Shown here: piece by piece, positions 34,813 through 43,282 of the stretch
How the letters are laid out: each line of letters begins with the position of its first letter
Position numbering within the stretch: position 1 is the stretch's first letter
DNA from: Alloalcanivorax xenomutans
Lineage (GTDB): Bacteria > Pseudomonadota > Gammaproteobacteria > Pseudomonadales > Alcanivoracaceae
Length of the DNA: 64,000 nucleotides
Direction: 5' to 3'
Assembly (NCBI RefSeq): GCF_900217905.1
Contig: NZ_OBMO01000014.1
Location: 62,001-126,000, forward strand
The notes under the pieces: generated by a model
The model's database searches: none
The model's input: the letters and a program-made list of their open reading frames with translations, nothing else
Told to the model about the DNA's origin: nothing
Translations under genes and position numbers: made by a program

Positions 34813-35073
34813 ATGGGCATCTTCAGTTACTTGCTGCCTAAGAAGCAGAACACCGCCTCCACCGCCAAGGAGCGGCTGCAAATCATCGTCGCCCGCGAAC
34901 GCAGCGGACGCGGCGGTCCCGACTACCTGCCACAACTGCAGGAAGAACTGCTGGCCGTGGTGCGCAAATACGTCCCGGTGGACCCGGAGGCAGTGAATGT
35001 GCAAGTGGACCGGGAGTCCGGCTGCGAGGTTCTGGAACTGAACATCACCCTGCCGGAAGGCGAGGACGATTGA
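34813..35073 (+). CDS. minE: cell division topological specificity factor MinE
   Basis: Releases MinD from the membrane and drives pole-to-pole oscillation. It has 86 residues. MGIFSYLLPKKQNTASTAKE is the N-terminal membrane/MinD-binding region, RLQIIVARERSG the contact helix, and the C-terminal dimerisation domain ends in an acidic LPEGEDD. Last gene of minCDE; no intrinsic terminator lies immediately downstream, the first hairpin being at 35291. Confidence 0.96.
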   Translation: MGIFSYLLPKKQNTASTAKERLQIIVARERSGRGGPDYLPQLQEELLAVVRKYVPVDPEAVNVQVDRESGCEVLELNITLPEGEDD

Positions 35074-35089
35074 TCATTATCGCCGAACC

Positions 35090-35119
35090 TTGACACACTG
35101 TTCTTTTGTACAGTATCTT
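35090..35119 (+). promoter_or_regulatory. strong promoter with LexA-like box, no gene downstream
   Basis: TTGACA (35090-35095) and TATCTT (35114-35119) are 18 bases apart. The spacer is filled by CTGTTCTTTTGTACAG (35098-35113), which has the invariant LexA half-sites CTGT-N8-ACAG. A transcript from about 35126 would run through 165 bases without a convincing open frame to the hairpin at 35291-35332. See findings. Confidence 0.55.
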
Positions 35120-35125
35120 TGCGGT

Positions 35126-35332
35126 TCGGCGAGCCCCCTTCAGATTCCCTTCTGTGACCCCTTGAAGGCCTGATCGATCTCCAGGTTCCACGGATGGAAC
35201 CGGGCTCCCGTCAAAGCAGTGAATAGTTAATAGTGGACAGTGAATAGCTCGCGGGAAAAGCGTGAGCCTTATTTCCAGGAATATGAAAGTAAAGAGGCCG
35301 CATCCATCATCTGGGCGCGGCCTCTTTGTTTT
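35126..35332 (+). ncRNA. candidate small RNA downstream of the LexA-like promoter
   Basis: The interval from the predicted start to the terminator-like hairpin is about 205 bases. It contains a local hairpin GGTTCC-ACGGAT-GGAACC (35184-35201) and the left arm of heptad element B. The only ATG frames are 10 and 31 codons with poor ribosome binding sites. Existence of the RNA is inference from promoter and terminator only. Confidence 0.3.
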
Positions 35333-35392
35333 CAGCTTCCAACCGGCGCATCCCGCGCAACTATTCCCTATTCACTGTTAACTATTAACTGC
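35216..35392. repeat. heptad-armed inverted element B
   Basis: The left arm 35216-35247 and right arm 35359-35392 are inverted heptads (right arm units CTATTCC, CTATTCA, CTGTTAA, CTATTAA, then CTGC). The core holds a terminator-type hairpin (35291-35332). The right end stops 5 bases before the bdh stop codon. Related to elements A, C and D. Confidence 0.85.
35291..35332 (+). terminator. intrinsic terminator inside element B core
   Basis: The stem AAAGAGGCCGC (35291-35301)/GCGGCCTCTTT (35317-35327) is followed by GTTTT. The A-rich left flank means it could also act on the opposite strand, at the 3' end of the bdh/liv transcript. Confidence 0.75.
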
Positions 35393-35397
35393 TTCTC

Positions 35398-36192
35398 TCA
35401 TCCCATATGCCACCCATGGCTGACCACCACGGACTGGCCGGTGAGCGCCGCCGAGGGGAAGGCCGCCAGGTGCAGGGCCAGTTCCGCCACATCCTCCACG
35501 GTGGTGAATTCGCCGTCCACGGTGTTCTTGAGCATGACGTTGCGGATCACCTCATCCTCGGAGATGCCGAGTTCTTTCGCCTGTTCCGGGATCTGTTTGT
35601 CCACCAGCGGGGTGCGCACGAAACCGGGGCAGATGATGTTACTGCGCACACCGTGGGCAGCGCCCTCCTTCGCCACCGAGCGGCAGAGGCCGAGCAAGGC
35701 GTGCTTGGCGGCAACATAAGGTGCTTTCAGCGGTGAGGCCTCCAGGGAGTGCACCGACCCCATATACAGCATGGTGCCGCCACCGCTGGCGTACATGGCC
35801 CGCAGCGCTTCCCGGGTGAGCAGAAAGGCGCCGTCCAGATGCACCGCCATGACCTTGCGCCAATTGGCGAAGGACAGCTGATCCAGCGGGTCGATATGCT
35901 GAATACCCGCGTTGGCGAACGCCACATCCAGACCGCCCCAGGCCGTCACCACGGCGCTGACGCCATCACCGACCGCCGTTTCGTCGGTGACGTCCATGGT
36001 CACCGCCATGGCCTCGCCACCGGCGGCCCGAATCGCCGCTGCTGTTTCCCCGGCACTGTGGCCATCCAGATCGGCCACCGCCACCCGCGCGCCTTCCCGG
36101 GCATAGCGCTCGGCAATACCCCGGCCAATGCCGCGGGCGGCGCCAGTGATCAACGCCACCTTGCCGTGCAGACGTCCCGCTTGCTCTCCCAT
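35398..36192 (-). CDS. SDR-family 3-hydroxybutyrate dehydrogenase-like protein
   Basis: 264 residues from the ATG at 36192 with AGGAG upstream. NAD-binding [14 protein letters not shown] near residue 15, NAG in [15 protein letters not shown], and the catalytic Ser-Tyr-Lys ([23 protein letters not shown]). The ending (SHGWHMG) and internal [15 protein letters not shown] resemble D-3-hydroxybutyrate dehydrogenases. Assignment to hydroxybutyrate is by resemblance; with an acyl-CoA pathway next door it could act on another 3-hydroxy acid. It starts 32 bases after livM stop, so it is probably the last gene of the liv-type operon. Confidence 0.8.
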   Translation of the reverse strand: MGEQAGRLHGKVALITGAARGIGRGIAERYAREGARVAVADLDGHSAGETAAAIRAAGGEAMAVTMDVTDETAVGDGVSAVVTAWGGLDVAFANAGIQHIDPLDQLSFANWRKVMAVHLDGAFLLTREALRAMYASGGGTMLYMGSVHSLEASPLKAPYVAAKHALLGLCRSVAKEGAAHGVRSNIICPGFVRTPLVDKQIPEQAKELGISEDEVIRNVMLKNTVDGEFTTVEDVAELALHLAAFPSAALTGQSVVVSHGWHMG

Positions 36193-36224
36193 TCCACTAC
36201 TCTCCTGTCCTACTGCTTCCCGGT

Positions 36225-37463
36225 TCATGACACCACCGGGCCGTCCTTGCCCTTGTTGCCGCTTTCCTGCTCGCCGGCCGCCATGGCGTCATCGCCGTTG
36301 CCCTGTTTCCGCGATGACGACCGCCCTGCCCACAACCGTAACTGACCGACGATGCCGGCGGGGAAAAAGTACACGCTGAGCACGAACAGCAGGCCGAACC
36401 ACAGTAACCAGCGCTCCGGCCCCACCAGCTCCGCCAGCAGCGAGCCCGGCTCCAGACCGCCGCCCAGCCACTTGAGCACATCCTGCAGATAATTCTGCGC
36501 CAACAGGAACAAGACCGCGCCTACCACCGAGCCATAAAGTGTACCCATGCCACCGATCACGCACATCAGCAGAATGAACACCATCAGCTCGAAATTAAGT
36601 GTGTTCTCCGGATTCACATAGCGGTTGATCAGCGCGAACAACACACCAGCCAGCGTCGCCAGCAAAGCGGAGATGATCACCACCGCGGTGCGGTAAAACA
36701 CGGTCCGGTAGCCGAGCGCCTGGGCACGGAATTCATTCTCCCGAATCGCCTGCAACACGCGCCCGAACGGAGAGTTCACCAAGCGCAGCAGGAACAGGAA
36801 CACGCCAACAGTGACAAAGAAAGTGATGTAATACATCAGATCGCGGCCAGTGATACGCGCCTTGAACACCGATTCCCGCCATACCTCACCGAGATTTCCC
36901 GGATCGGTGAACAACCCGGTCAGGAAAGTAGTGATACTGAAACCACGCAGCTCACCATCAAAAGGTTTGAAGGCCGGCCCCAGTTCACGCGGCACCCGCA
37001 CGCGCAGCCCATCCTCACCGCCGGTGATGTGATAAAGCTGCGTCACCAGACTGAGGAACGCGAACGCCACCGCCAGCGTCACCAGCGCGAAGAAAATCGC
37101 CTTCACCCGCAACGACAACAATCCCAATAACAATGCCAACAGCAGGCTCACCAGCAGGGAGGCGCCCAGCCCGATAAAGATCGGAGTAAAGCCTTTACCC
37201 ATGGCGTCCATGGTCATCGCCACGCCATAGGCGCCAATGCCGAAAAACATGGTATGGGCAAAGGACACAATGTGGGTGTATCCCAACATCAAATCGTAGG
37301 ACGCCACCACGATCACGAACACGCAGATCATGCCCAGGGTGGAAAATGCCCGGGTACCGGGGAACAGGAACGGCCCCAGCGCCAAGCACAGGAACATCAA
37401 CAGCAGCACCACGGTGAGCGGACGACTGCGCGGATAATCTCCGGAAAGCAAGGTCTTCAGCAT
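36225..37463 (-). CDS. branched-chain amino acid-type ABC transporter permease (LivM family)
   Basis: Inner-membrane permease of 412 residues, about nine helices. [23 protein letters not shown] corresponds to the LivM loop/helix signature (GxxGxxSxxH), and [19 protein letters not shown] is the EAA-like contact with the ATPases. A charged hydrophilic tail of about 35 residues ([20 protein letters not shown]) is unusual in length. Part of livK-G-F-H-M order on the minus strand. Confidence 0.9.
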   Translation of the reverse strand: MLKTLLSGDYPRSRPLTVVLLLMFLCLALGPFLFPGTRAFSTLGMICVFVIVVASYDLMLGYTHIVSFAHTMFFGIGAYGVAMTMDAMGKGFTPIFIGLGASLLVSLLLALLLGLLSLRVKAIFFALVTLAVAFAFLSLVTQLYHITGGEDGLRVRVPRELGPAFKPFDGELRGFSITTFLTGLFTDPGNLGEVWRESVFKARITGRDLMYYITFFVTVGVFLFLLRLVNSPFGRVLQAIRENEFRAQALGYRTVFYRTAVVIISALLATLAGVLFALINRYVNPENTLNFELMVFILLMCVIGGMGTLYGSVVGAVLFLLAQNYLQDVLKWLGGGLEPGSLLAELVGPERWLLWFGLLFVLSVYFFPAGIVGQLRLWAGRSSSRKQGNGDDAMAAGEQESGNKGKDGPVVS

Positions 37464-37473
37464 GTCTCTCTCC

Positions 37474-38535
37474 TCACACCTTGATGACCGGAATCAGGCC
37501 CTGGGGCCGCCACATCAGTACCGCCACCATCAGACCAACAGTGGCCACCGCCGCCAGCCGCGGCTCCAGATAACCGACATAGAGATTGATCAGGCCCACC
37601 AGCACGGCGCCGTAAAAACAGCCCCGCACCGAACCCAGACCACCGAGAATGATCACCACGATCACCGAGATCATCAGTTCCTCGCCCATGTGCGCGGTGA
37701 TGATTTCCCGGTACATGGCCCACATGGCACCACCGATGCCAGCCAGGGCGGAGCCGGCCACGAACACCGCCAGGAACAGCAGACGGATACGGTAACCGTG
37801 CACTTCCACCATCTCCCGGTTTTCAACTCCGGCGCGGATCAGAATGCCCAGGCGGGTACGGTCGATTACCCACAACATCAGCGCGTACACTCCCAGCCCC
37901 AGGATCACCGCCAGCAGGCGATATTTTTCCAGGGCGATGCCGCCAATAATGGGAATGGCATCGCTGATCAACAGCGCGCCGCGCAGCGCTTCCGGTCGCG
38001 GCACCGGGATTTCGTTGGAACCCCAGATCACCTGCAGCAGTTCCATGACGATGATGGAGCCGCCCACGGTCACCAGGATCTGCTTGAGGTGATCGCCATA
38101 AACCGGCCGGATCACCAGCCGCTCGAACAACACGCCGAGCAACCCCGCCACCACCAGCGCGAACAGCAGCGCCGGAACCACGGCCACCAGATTGACCCAC
38201 AGCGAGCCGCTGGTGTAGTCGTTCAGCCACATGGTCAGCACAGTGGCGCCGGCGAAGGCGCCGAGGGAAATAAAGGAACCGTGGGCCAGATTCAACACGT
38301 TCATCAGGCCGAAGGTCAGGGTCATGCCGGAAGCCATCAGAAACAGCATGGCGCCCATGGCCAGGCCGCTCAAAGTGAGTACCGCCCAGGTGGAGGAAGG
38401 CATCAGAAACAGCGGAATCACCACCATGATCAGCAACAGGAACAGGTGCGGTTTGTCCTGACGGAAGGCACGCAGCTTCTCCCACCACGACCTGTTGCCG
38501 GTGTCGGCGTCAAAAACATCTTGAGGAGCGGACAT
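37474..38535 (-). CDS. branched-chain amino acid-type ABC transporter permease (LivH family)
   Basis: 353 residues. About 60 N-terminal residues are mixed before the first conserved helices; LMNVLNLAHGSFISLGAFAG is the LivH signature, RTRLGILIRAGVENREMVEVHGY the coupling loop. It is followed by livM 10 bases on. Together with LivM it forms the pore of the importer. Confidence 0.9.
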   Translation of the reverse strand: MSAPQDVFDADTGNRSWWEKLRAFRQDKPHLFLLLIMVVIPLFLMPSSTWAVLTLSGLAMGAMLFLMASGMTLTFGLMNVLNLAHGSFISLGAFAGATVLTMWLNDYTSGSLWVNLVAVVPALLFALVVAGLLGVLFERLVIRPVYGDHLKQILVTVGGSIIVMELLQVIWGSNEIPVPRPEALRGALLISDAIPIIGGIALEKYRLLAVILGLGVYALMLWVIDRTRLGILIRAGVENREMVEVHGYRIRLLFLAVFVAGSALAGIGGAMWAMYREIITAHMGEELMISVIVVIILGGLGSVRGCFYGAVLVGLINLYVGYLEPRLAAVATVGLMVAVLMWRPQGLIPVIKV

Positions 38536-38547
38536 GCTCTGTTCTCC

Positions 38548-39273
38548 TTATTGGTGCGCGCCCAGGCCAAGGCCCAGCAGTTCATGCTGCAAGTCCTCGT
38601 CCTCGGCGAGTTCCGCCATGGTGCCCCGGTGCACGATATGTCCGTCACTCATCACCGCCACGGACTGGCCAAGGCGCCGGGAAAAATTGAAGTTCTGTTC
38701 CACCAGCAGGATCGATACCCGCTGTTGTTTGAGTTGCTCGAAAGCATCGGCCAGGTCATTGATGATGGCCGGCGCCAACCCCTTGGTGGGCTCATCCACC
38801 AACAGCAACTCGCGCGGTTCGATCACCGCCCGGGCAATGGCCAGCATCTGTTTCTGCCCACCGGAAAGATTGCCGGCGGCGCGATTCCAGAATTTTTTCA
38901 GCGGCGGAAACACTTCAAAAATCCAGTTCAGGCGTTGCTCGTCCATGGCACCGCTGACCGCCGCCAGGACCATGTTTTCCCGCACCGTGAGCTGACCGAA
39001 AATGCCCATGTTTTCCGGTACGAAAGCAATACCACCGCGGGCGATGGCCGGCGTTGCCGTGCCACCAATGTCACGCCCCTGAAAACGCACCTGCCCTTTG
39101 GTCAGGGTGGTCAACCCCATGATGGTGCGTAACGTGGTGCTCTTGCCGGCACCGTTACGTCCCAGCAGCACGGTCAGTTCTCCCGCCGGCACATCCAGAT
39201 CGACACCGTGCAGAATGTGATATTGATCGATGTCCGCGTAGACCTCCCGCAGAGACAGAATCGGCTCGCTCAT
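38548..39273 (-). CDS. ABC transporter ATP-binding protein (LivF family)
   Basis: 241 residues. Walker A LLGRNGAGKSTTLRTIMG, ABC signature NLSGGQKQMLAIARAV, Walker B LLLVDEPTKGLAPAI, His switch in ILLVEQNFNFSRRL. It overlaps livG by four bases and precedes livH, so it is translationally coupled with LivG. Confidence 0.93.
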   Translation of the reverse strand: MSEPILSLREVYADIDQYHILHGVDLDVPAGELTVLLGRNGAGKSTTLRTIMGLTTLTKGQVRFQGRDIGGTATPAIARGGIAFVPENMGIFGQLTVRENMVLAAVSGAMDEQRLNWIFEVFPPLKKFWNRAAGNLSGGQKQMLAIARAVIEPRELLLVDEPTKGLAPAIINDLADAFEQLKQQRVSILLVEQNFNFSRRLGQSVAVMSDGHIVHRGTMAELAEDEDLQHELLGLGLGAHQ

Positions 39274-40049
39274 GCGCCCTCCTCCGCTTCCGCCGCCACA
39301 CCCAGGTAGGCTTCCTGCACGATTGGCGAGGCGATCACCTCGGTGGGCTCACCATCGGCCACCAGTTCGCCGTTATGCAATACCACGATGCGATCCGCCA
39401 GGGAGCGCACCACATCCATTTTGTGTTCCACCAGCAACACCACTTTGTCTTCACGCTGTTTGATCTGGGCGATCAGATCCAGGATCACCGGCACTTCGTC
39501 CACGCTCATGCCGGCGGTGGGCTCATCGAACATGAAAACAGTGGGCTCCAGCGCCAGCATCAGCGCCACTTCCAGCTTGCGCTGATCACCGTGGGAAAGA
39601 TTGGCCACCGCGTCATCGGCGCGGTGCAGCATGTTGACCTGCCGCAGATACTCGGCGGCGCGGTCGGTGATATCACGGCGCTTCGACGCCATTTGCCAGA
39701 ATACATGGCCGATCCGGTGACGCGACGCCACCGCCAGGCGCACATTTTCCAGAGCGCTGAGATCGGGAAACAGATTGGTGAGCTGAAACGCGCGCCCCAG
39801 CCCTTTGTCCGCCCGGGCGGCGACGCCCAGATCGGTGATGTCTTCGCCAAACAGATGGACACTGCCGGCGCTGGCCCGCAGTTGTCCTGAAATCAGATTG
39901 AACCAGGTGGTTTTACCCGCCCCGTTGGGACCGACGATGGCGGTCAGGGTGCCCGCCTGGAAGGCACAGGACACCCGATTCACCGCCACGTGACCACCAA
40001 ACTGGATGGTCAGGTCGCGGGTTTCGAGAACGGCGGTTGGTGACGCCAT
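39270..40049 (-). CDS. ABC transporter ATP-binding protein (LivG family)
   Basis: 259 residues from 40049 (MASPTAVLETRDLTIQFGGH), with GGGGAAG upstream; the longer frame to 40124 is not supported. Walker A IVGPNGAGKTTWFNLISG, signature NLSHGDQRKLEVALMLAL, Walker B VFMFDEPTAGMS, and the LivG-type FQLTNLFPDLSALENVRLA. Couples with LivF. Confidence 0.93.
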   Translation of the reverse strand: MASPTAVLETRDLTIQFGGHVAVNRVSCAFQAGTLTAIVGPNGAGKTTWFNLISGQLRASAGSVHLFGEDITDLGVAARADKGLGRAFQLTNLFPDLSALENVRLAVASRHRIGHVFWQMASKRRDITDRAAEYLRQVNMLHRADDAVANLSHGDQRKLEVALMLALEPTVFMFDEPTAGMSVDEVPVILDLIAQIKQREDKVVLLVEHKMDVVRSLADRIVVLHNGELVADGEPTEVIASPIVQEAYLGVAAEAEEGA

Positions 40050-40139
40050 GGCAACTTCCCCGTAGGCAAACTCAAACCGTGGAGACGAGGCTCCGCGAGC
40101 TGCGCGGACGGCGCGCCGGAACACGCCGTCCGCAACCGA

Positions 40140-41366
40140 TCAGCGCTGATTGCGCAGAGGAATCTTCATCTCGTCCATGGAGATTTCCCGTACCAGCACC
40201 GGCACGCCGGCGGTGACGGTGCGATCCGCGAACCAATCGTCACGCTCTTGCGATTCGATACGGAAGTGGTACATGGCCTGCATCGCCTGATGGTCTTCCG
40301 CGCGGAAGGTCATCTTGCCCTTGGGCGTGTCGAAGCTGAGCCCTTCCATCGCCTCGATCAGGTCCTCGCTGTCGGTGGACCCTTCGGTCTTGCGCAGCGC
40401 CGCGGTGATCGCCATGGCCTGGGCGAAGCCCTGGGCGGTGAAGAAATCCGGTGCCGCCTTGAAACGCTTGAAGTGCTCCTTCACGAACCAGTCGTTGATC
40501 TCGTTTTTTGGGGACTCGAAGTAATAGAAACCGGCGCCTTCCATGCCTGGGAAGGCGGAATAGCCGGCCAAAGCGGCCAGAATGTTACCGCCGGTGGCCA
40601 GCTTGATACCGTAACGCTCCGGATGCAGATCCTGAATACGGCCGAGCGGATTGGCGCTGCCCGCCCAGATGGCGAAGATGTACTTGCCTTTGTCGCAGCC
40701 GTCCGGATCCTTCAACGCGGTGAACAAACGCTGGGCGGCGGCGGTGAAATCGGTGGTGTCCAGGGGCAGGTATTCCTCATGCACCACTTTGCCGCCGGCG
40801 GAGGTCATCGCTTCCTTGTAGGCGGCGACGCCATCACGGCCAAAGGCATAATCCTGGGCGATGGTGGCCACGCAGACACCGGGTTGCCCCAGCGCCACCG
40901 CGTTGGAGACCGCATCCTGTGAGGAATTGCGCCCCACCCGGAAGACATAGCGGTTCCAGTCCGCGCCGGTAATGGCGTCGGCCACCCCTTCCGGCATGAT
41001 GATGCGCTCGTATTCCTCGGCGATCGGCAAGGTGGCCAGGGCCACGCCGGAGGCCACCGGCCCCACCACGATGCTGACATCGTCCTCGGCGTAGGCCTCC
41101 TCCACCAGGGAGCGGGCCCGGGCGGGGTCGTTCTGGGTGTCTTTATCAATGATCTCGATCTTGCGGCCGGCCACTTCCATGGTGCCGTCGGTGGCGTATT
41201 CAAAGCCCATGCGCATGCCGTCACCCAATTGCTTGGCGTAGGCGGAAAGCGGACCGGAGAATCCGGTGACGTGGGCGATGCGGACACTGTCACTGGCTTG
41301 CGCGACAGCGGAAAACGACAGGGTACCCAGGGTGAACGCCGTTACGGCGAGCAGACGCTGCTTCAT
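40140..41366 (-). CDS. periplasmic ligand-binding protein of the liv-type ABC importer
   Basis: 408 residues. A Sec signal peptide MKQRLLAVTAFTLGTLSFSA ends AVAQA at residue 24. The type I periplasmic-binding fold follows (IAHVTGFSGPLSAYAKQLGD, IIDKDTQNDPARARSLVEEA). The ligand is not readable from sequence: Leu/Ile/Val, aromatic acids and short amides are all known for this group. First gene of the minus-strand importer operon, and divergent from a TetR regulator with acyl-CoA enzymes, which suggests an organic acid rather than an amino acid (inference). Confidence 0.9.
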   Translation of the reverse strand: MKQRLLAVTAFTLGTLSFSAVAQASDSVRIAHVTGFSGPLSAYAKQLGDGMRMGFEYATDGTMEVAGRKIEIIDKDTQNDPARARSLVEEAYAEDDVSIVVGPVASGVALATLPIAEEYERIIMPEGVADAITGADWNRYVFRVGRNSSQDAVSNAVALGQPGVCVATIAQDYAFGRDGVAAYKEAMTSAGGKVVHEEYLPLDTTDFTAAAQRLFTALKDPDGCDKGKYIFAIWAGSANPLGRIQDLHPERYGIKLATGGNILAALAGYSAFPGMEGAGFYYFESPKNEINDWFVKEHFKRFKAAPDFFTAQGFAQAMAITAALRKTEGSTDSEDLIEAMEGLSFDTPKGKMTFRAEDHQAMQAMYHFRIESQERDDWFADRTVTAGVPVLVREISMDEMKIPLRNQR

Positions 41367-41519
41367 GTTATCTCTCCCTTTCTATCTTCATCGTCTGCAC
41401 GGCAGCGCGATGAGTGGGCTTGTTGTTCGGTTGTTGTCATTGGGTCGAGAACCGTCCCGGCACGGCCGGACGGCGCGGCACCTCGCCTTGTCCAAACAGG
41501 GCGAACTGCATTGGCTCAC

Positions 41520-41548
41520 AATATGACAACTGAATCAGGTTTCTTCAA
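41520..41548 (-). promoter_or_regulatory. promoter of the liv-type importer operon with palindrome in its spacer
   Basis: Reading minus, TTGAAG (41543-41548) and CATATT (41520-41525) are 17 bases apart. The spacer holds AACTGAATCAGG (41528-41539), containing CTGAATCAG, which recurs at the tetR promoter (41711-41728). Confidence 0.5.
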
Positions 41549-41679
41549 GCATCAAAATGGATACAAATTTCATTATTTCGTCTACCACGCAATTCAAAGC
41601 CATCCAAAGTTCTCAATAAGACCCTATAAAACAGGCACTAACAGCGACCAAAAAGAAATCCCTTCAAACACGGTTCAAC

Positions 41680-41708
41680 TTGACACTGCATGGCTTCAGT
41701 CGTAATTT
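41680..41708 (+). promoter_or_regulatory. promoter of tetR
   Basis: TTGACA (41680-41685) and TAATTT (41703-41708) are separated by 17 bases, about 47 bases upstream of the tetR ATG. The imperfect dyad CTGACTACCGATTCAG (41711-41726) covers the predicted start point. The region between both promoters (41549-41679) is AT-rich and otherwise featureless. Confidence 0.55.
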
Positions 41709-41710
41709 TT

Positions 41711-41728
41711 CTGACTACCGATTCAGTT
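41711..41728. promoter_or_regulatory. possible TetR operator
   Basis: The dyad CTGA-N8-TCAG is followed by TT. On the minus strand it reads AACTGAATCGG, matching AACTGAATCAG at 41528-41538 at ten of eleven bases. A shared sequence at both divergent promoters is the expected pattern for the local TetR regulator. Confidence 0.4.
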
Positions 41729-41754
41729 TTCAAATAACAAAACAGGATTTGCCC

Positions 41755-42381
41755 ATGAGTTCCGCCGCCAAGGACATCGCCCCCAGCGCCCCGAAAACCG
41801 CCCGTGGTGCGCGCACCCGTGCCCGGATTCTGAAAGCCGCCGAGGACACCTTTGGCACTCTTGGCTATCACCGCGCGGGCATCAGCGACATCACCCGCGC
41901 CGCCGGCGTGGCGCAAGGCACGCTGTACTGCTACTTCTCCGGCAAGGAAGAAATCCTGCGTGAACTGGTGCGCGACATGGGCCATAAAGTGCGCGCCCAT
42001 CTGGCCGCCAGCGTGATCGGCGCCCGCGACCGGCTGCAGGCGGAGGAATTGGGTCTGCGCGCCTTCCTCGAGTACGTCAGCGCCAACCCCTCGTTGTATC
42101 GGGTGCTGCAGGAAGCGCAATTCGTCGACGAAGCGATCTTCCGCGAGTACTACGAAGCGTTCGGCCGGGGCTACATGCGCATGCTCGCCGATGCCACCCG
42201 CAAAGGCGAAGTGCGGCCCGGCAACGACGAGATCCGGGTCTGGGCCCTGATGGGCCTGTCCAACTTCCTCGGCCTGCGCTTCGCCCTGTGGGACCGGGAC
42301 CGTTCCTTCGACGAGGTGGTCGCCACCATATCCGATCTGTTCCGTAACGGGCTGGCCCTGGACGGCAAGGAGAAGGCATGA
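41755..42381 (+). CDS. TetR-family transcriptional regulator
   Basis: 208 residues from the ATG at 41755 (AGGA upstream). The N-terminal HTH lies at residues 20-66: GARTRARILKAAEDTFGTLG, YHRAGISDITRAAGVAQGTL, YCYFSGKEEIL. The C-terminal ligand domain is of the acyl-CoA/fatty-acid-responsive type in general appearance (inference). It overlaps the enoyl-CoA hydratase by 4 bases and is divergent from the importer, so it probably controls both. Confidence 0.92.
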   Translation: MSSAAKDIAPSAPKTARGARTRARILKAAEDTFGTLGYHRAGISDITRAAGVAQGTLYCYFSGKEEILRELVRDMGHKVRAHLAASVIGARDRLQAEELGLRAFLEYVSANPSLYRVLQEAQFVDEAIFREYYEAFGRGYMRMLADATRKGEVRPGNDEIRVWALMGLSNFLGLRFALWDRDRSFDEVVATISDLFRNGLALDGKEKA

Positions 42382-43136
42382 GCGAGTTGGTGCTTTATCG
42401 GAACCAGGACGGCCTGGCACGGCTCACCCTTAACCGCCCGGAGCGGCACAACGCCCTGGTGCCGGAATTACTGGATGCCCTTGCCGATGCCCTGGCCCGC
42501 GCCCATGGCGAAGCCCCCAGGGCGCTGCTGCTGGATGCCAATGGCCGCTCCTTTTCCACCGGCGGTGACGTGGCCGGCTTTTATCACACGCCGCGAGAGC
42601 AGCGCCGCGACTATGCCCACCACGTGGTGGGCCGCCTCAACGACGTCATCCTGGCCCTGCTGACCCTGCCCTGCCCCACCGTGGTGGCGGTGCACGGCAC
42701 GGTGACCGGCGGCTCCCTCGGTCTGGTACTGGGCTGCGACATCGCCGTGGCCGGACCGCGCGCCAGCTTCGCACCCTGGTACACGGTGGTGGGCTACAGC
42801 CCGGACGGCGGCTGGACCGCTCTGATGCCGGAGCGTATCGGCCGCGCCCGCGCCCTCGACATCCAGTTGCTCAACCGGCGAGTGAGTGCCGAGGAAGCGC
42901 ACCGCATCGGTCTGGTGCAGCACCTGGTGAACGAGGGCGAGGAACAGGATCAGGCGCTCGCGCTGGCACGGCGGTTGTGCCGGGCGCAGCCGTCCAGCGT
43001 CCGTCACACCCTGGCATTGACGCGGCCGGATCCACACCGGGTTCGCGCCGCCCTGGATGACGAGCGTCAGCATTTTCTGGAACAGATCGACAGCGACGAA
43101 GCGGACAGCGGCATGGCCGACTTCCTTGCCCGCTGA
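42378..43136 (+). CDS. enoyl-CoA hydratase/isomerase family protein
   Basis: Crotonase-fold protein of 252 residues. Oxyanion-hole blocks are FSTGGDVAGFYHTPREQ and GTVTGGSLGLVLGCDIAVAG. At the usual catalytic Glu positions the sequence reads VTGGSLGLVLG and YSPDGGWTALMPERIG, so one canonical Glu is replaced; the product could be an isomerase, hydrolase or hydratase. The substrate is an acyl-CoA made by the synthetase downstream. Start shared with the tetR stop (ATGA). Confidence 0.87.
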   Translation: MSELVLYRNQDGLARLTLNRPERHNALVPELLDALADALARAHGEAPRALLLDANGRSFSTGGDVAGFYHTPREQRRDYAHHVVGRLNDVILALLTLPCPTVVAVHGTVTGGSLGLVLGCDIAVAGPRASFAPWYTVVGYSPDGGWTALMPERIGRARALDIQLLNRRVSAEEAHRIGLVQHLVNEGEEQDQALALARRLCRAQPSSVRHTLALTRPDPHRVRAALDDERQHFLEQIDSDEADSGMADFLAR

Positions 43137-43282
43137 TACGAAAACACCCCAAAGCCGCGAATCAAACGGGAGAGCAAACCGCCGGGAAACCTTCCTTTCC
43201 CGGCTCAACGGCCCAAGCAGTATGAGCGAGCCTGTTCCACAGTCTCTATCAGGGCATAACAACAACAATCGGGAGAACCACA

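Noticed and set aside
35283-35378. 31-codon frame starting MKVKRPHP in element B
   Set aside because: It runs through the terminator stem and the repeat arm, and AGGA is only 3 bases before the ATG; probably not translated.
37462-39132. 556-codon plus-strand frame opposite the liv-type genes
   Set aside because: Shadow of livH/livF, which have clear ABC transporter signatures on the other strand.
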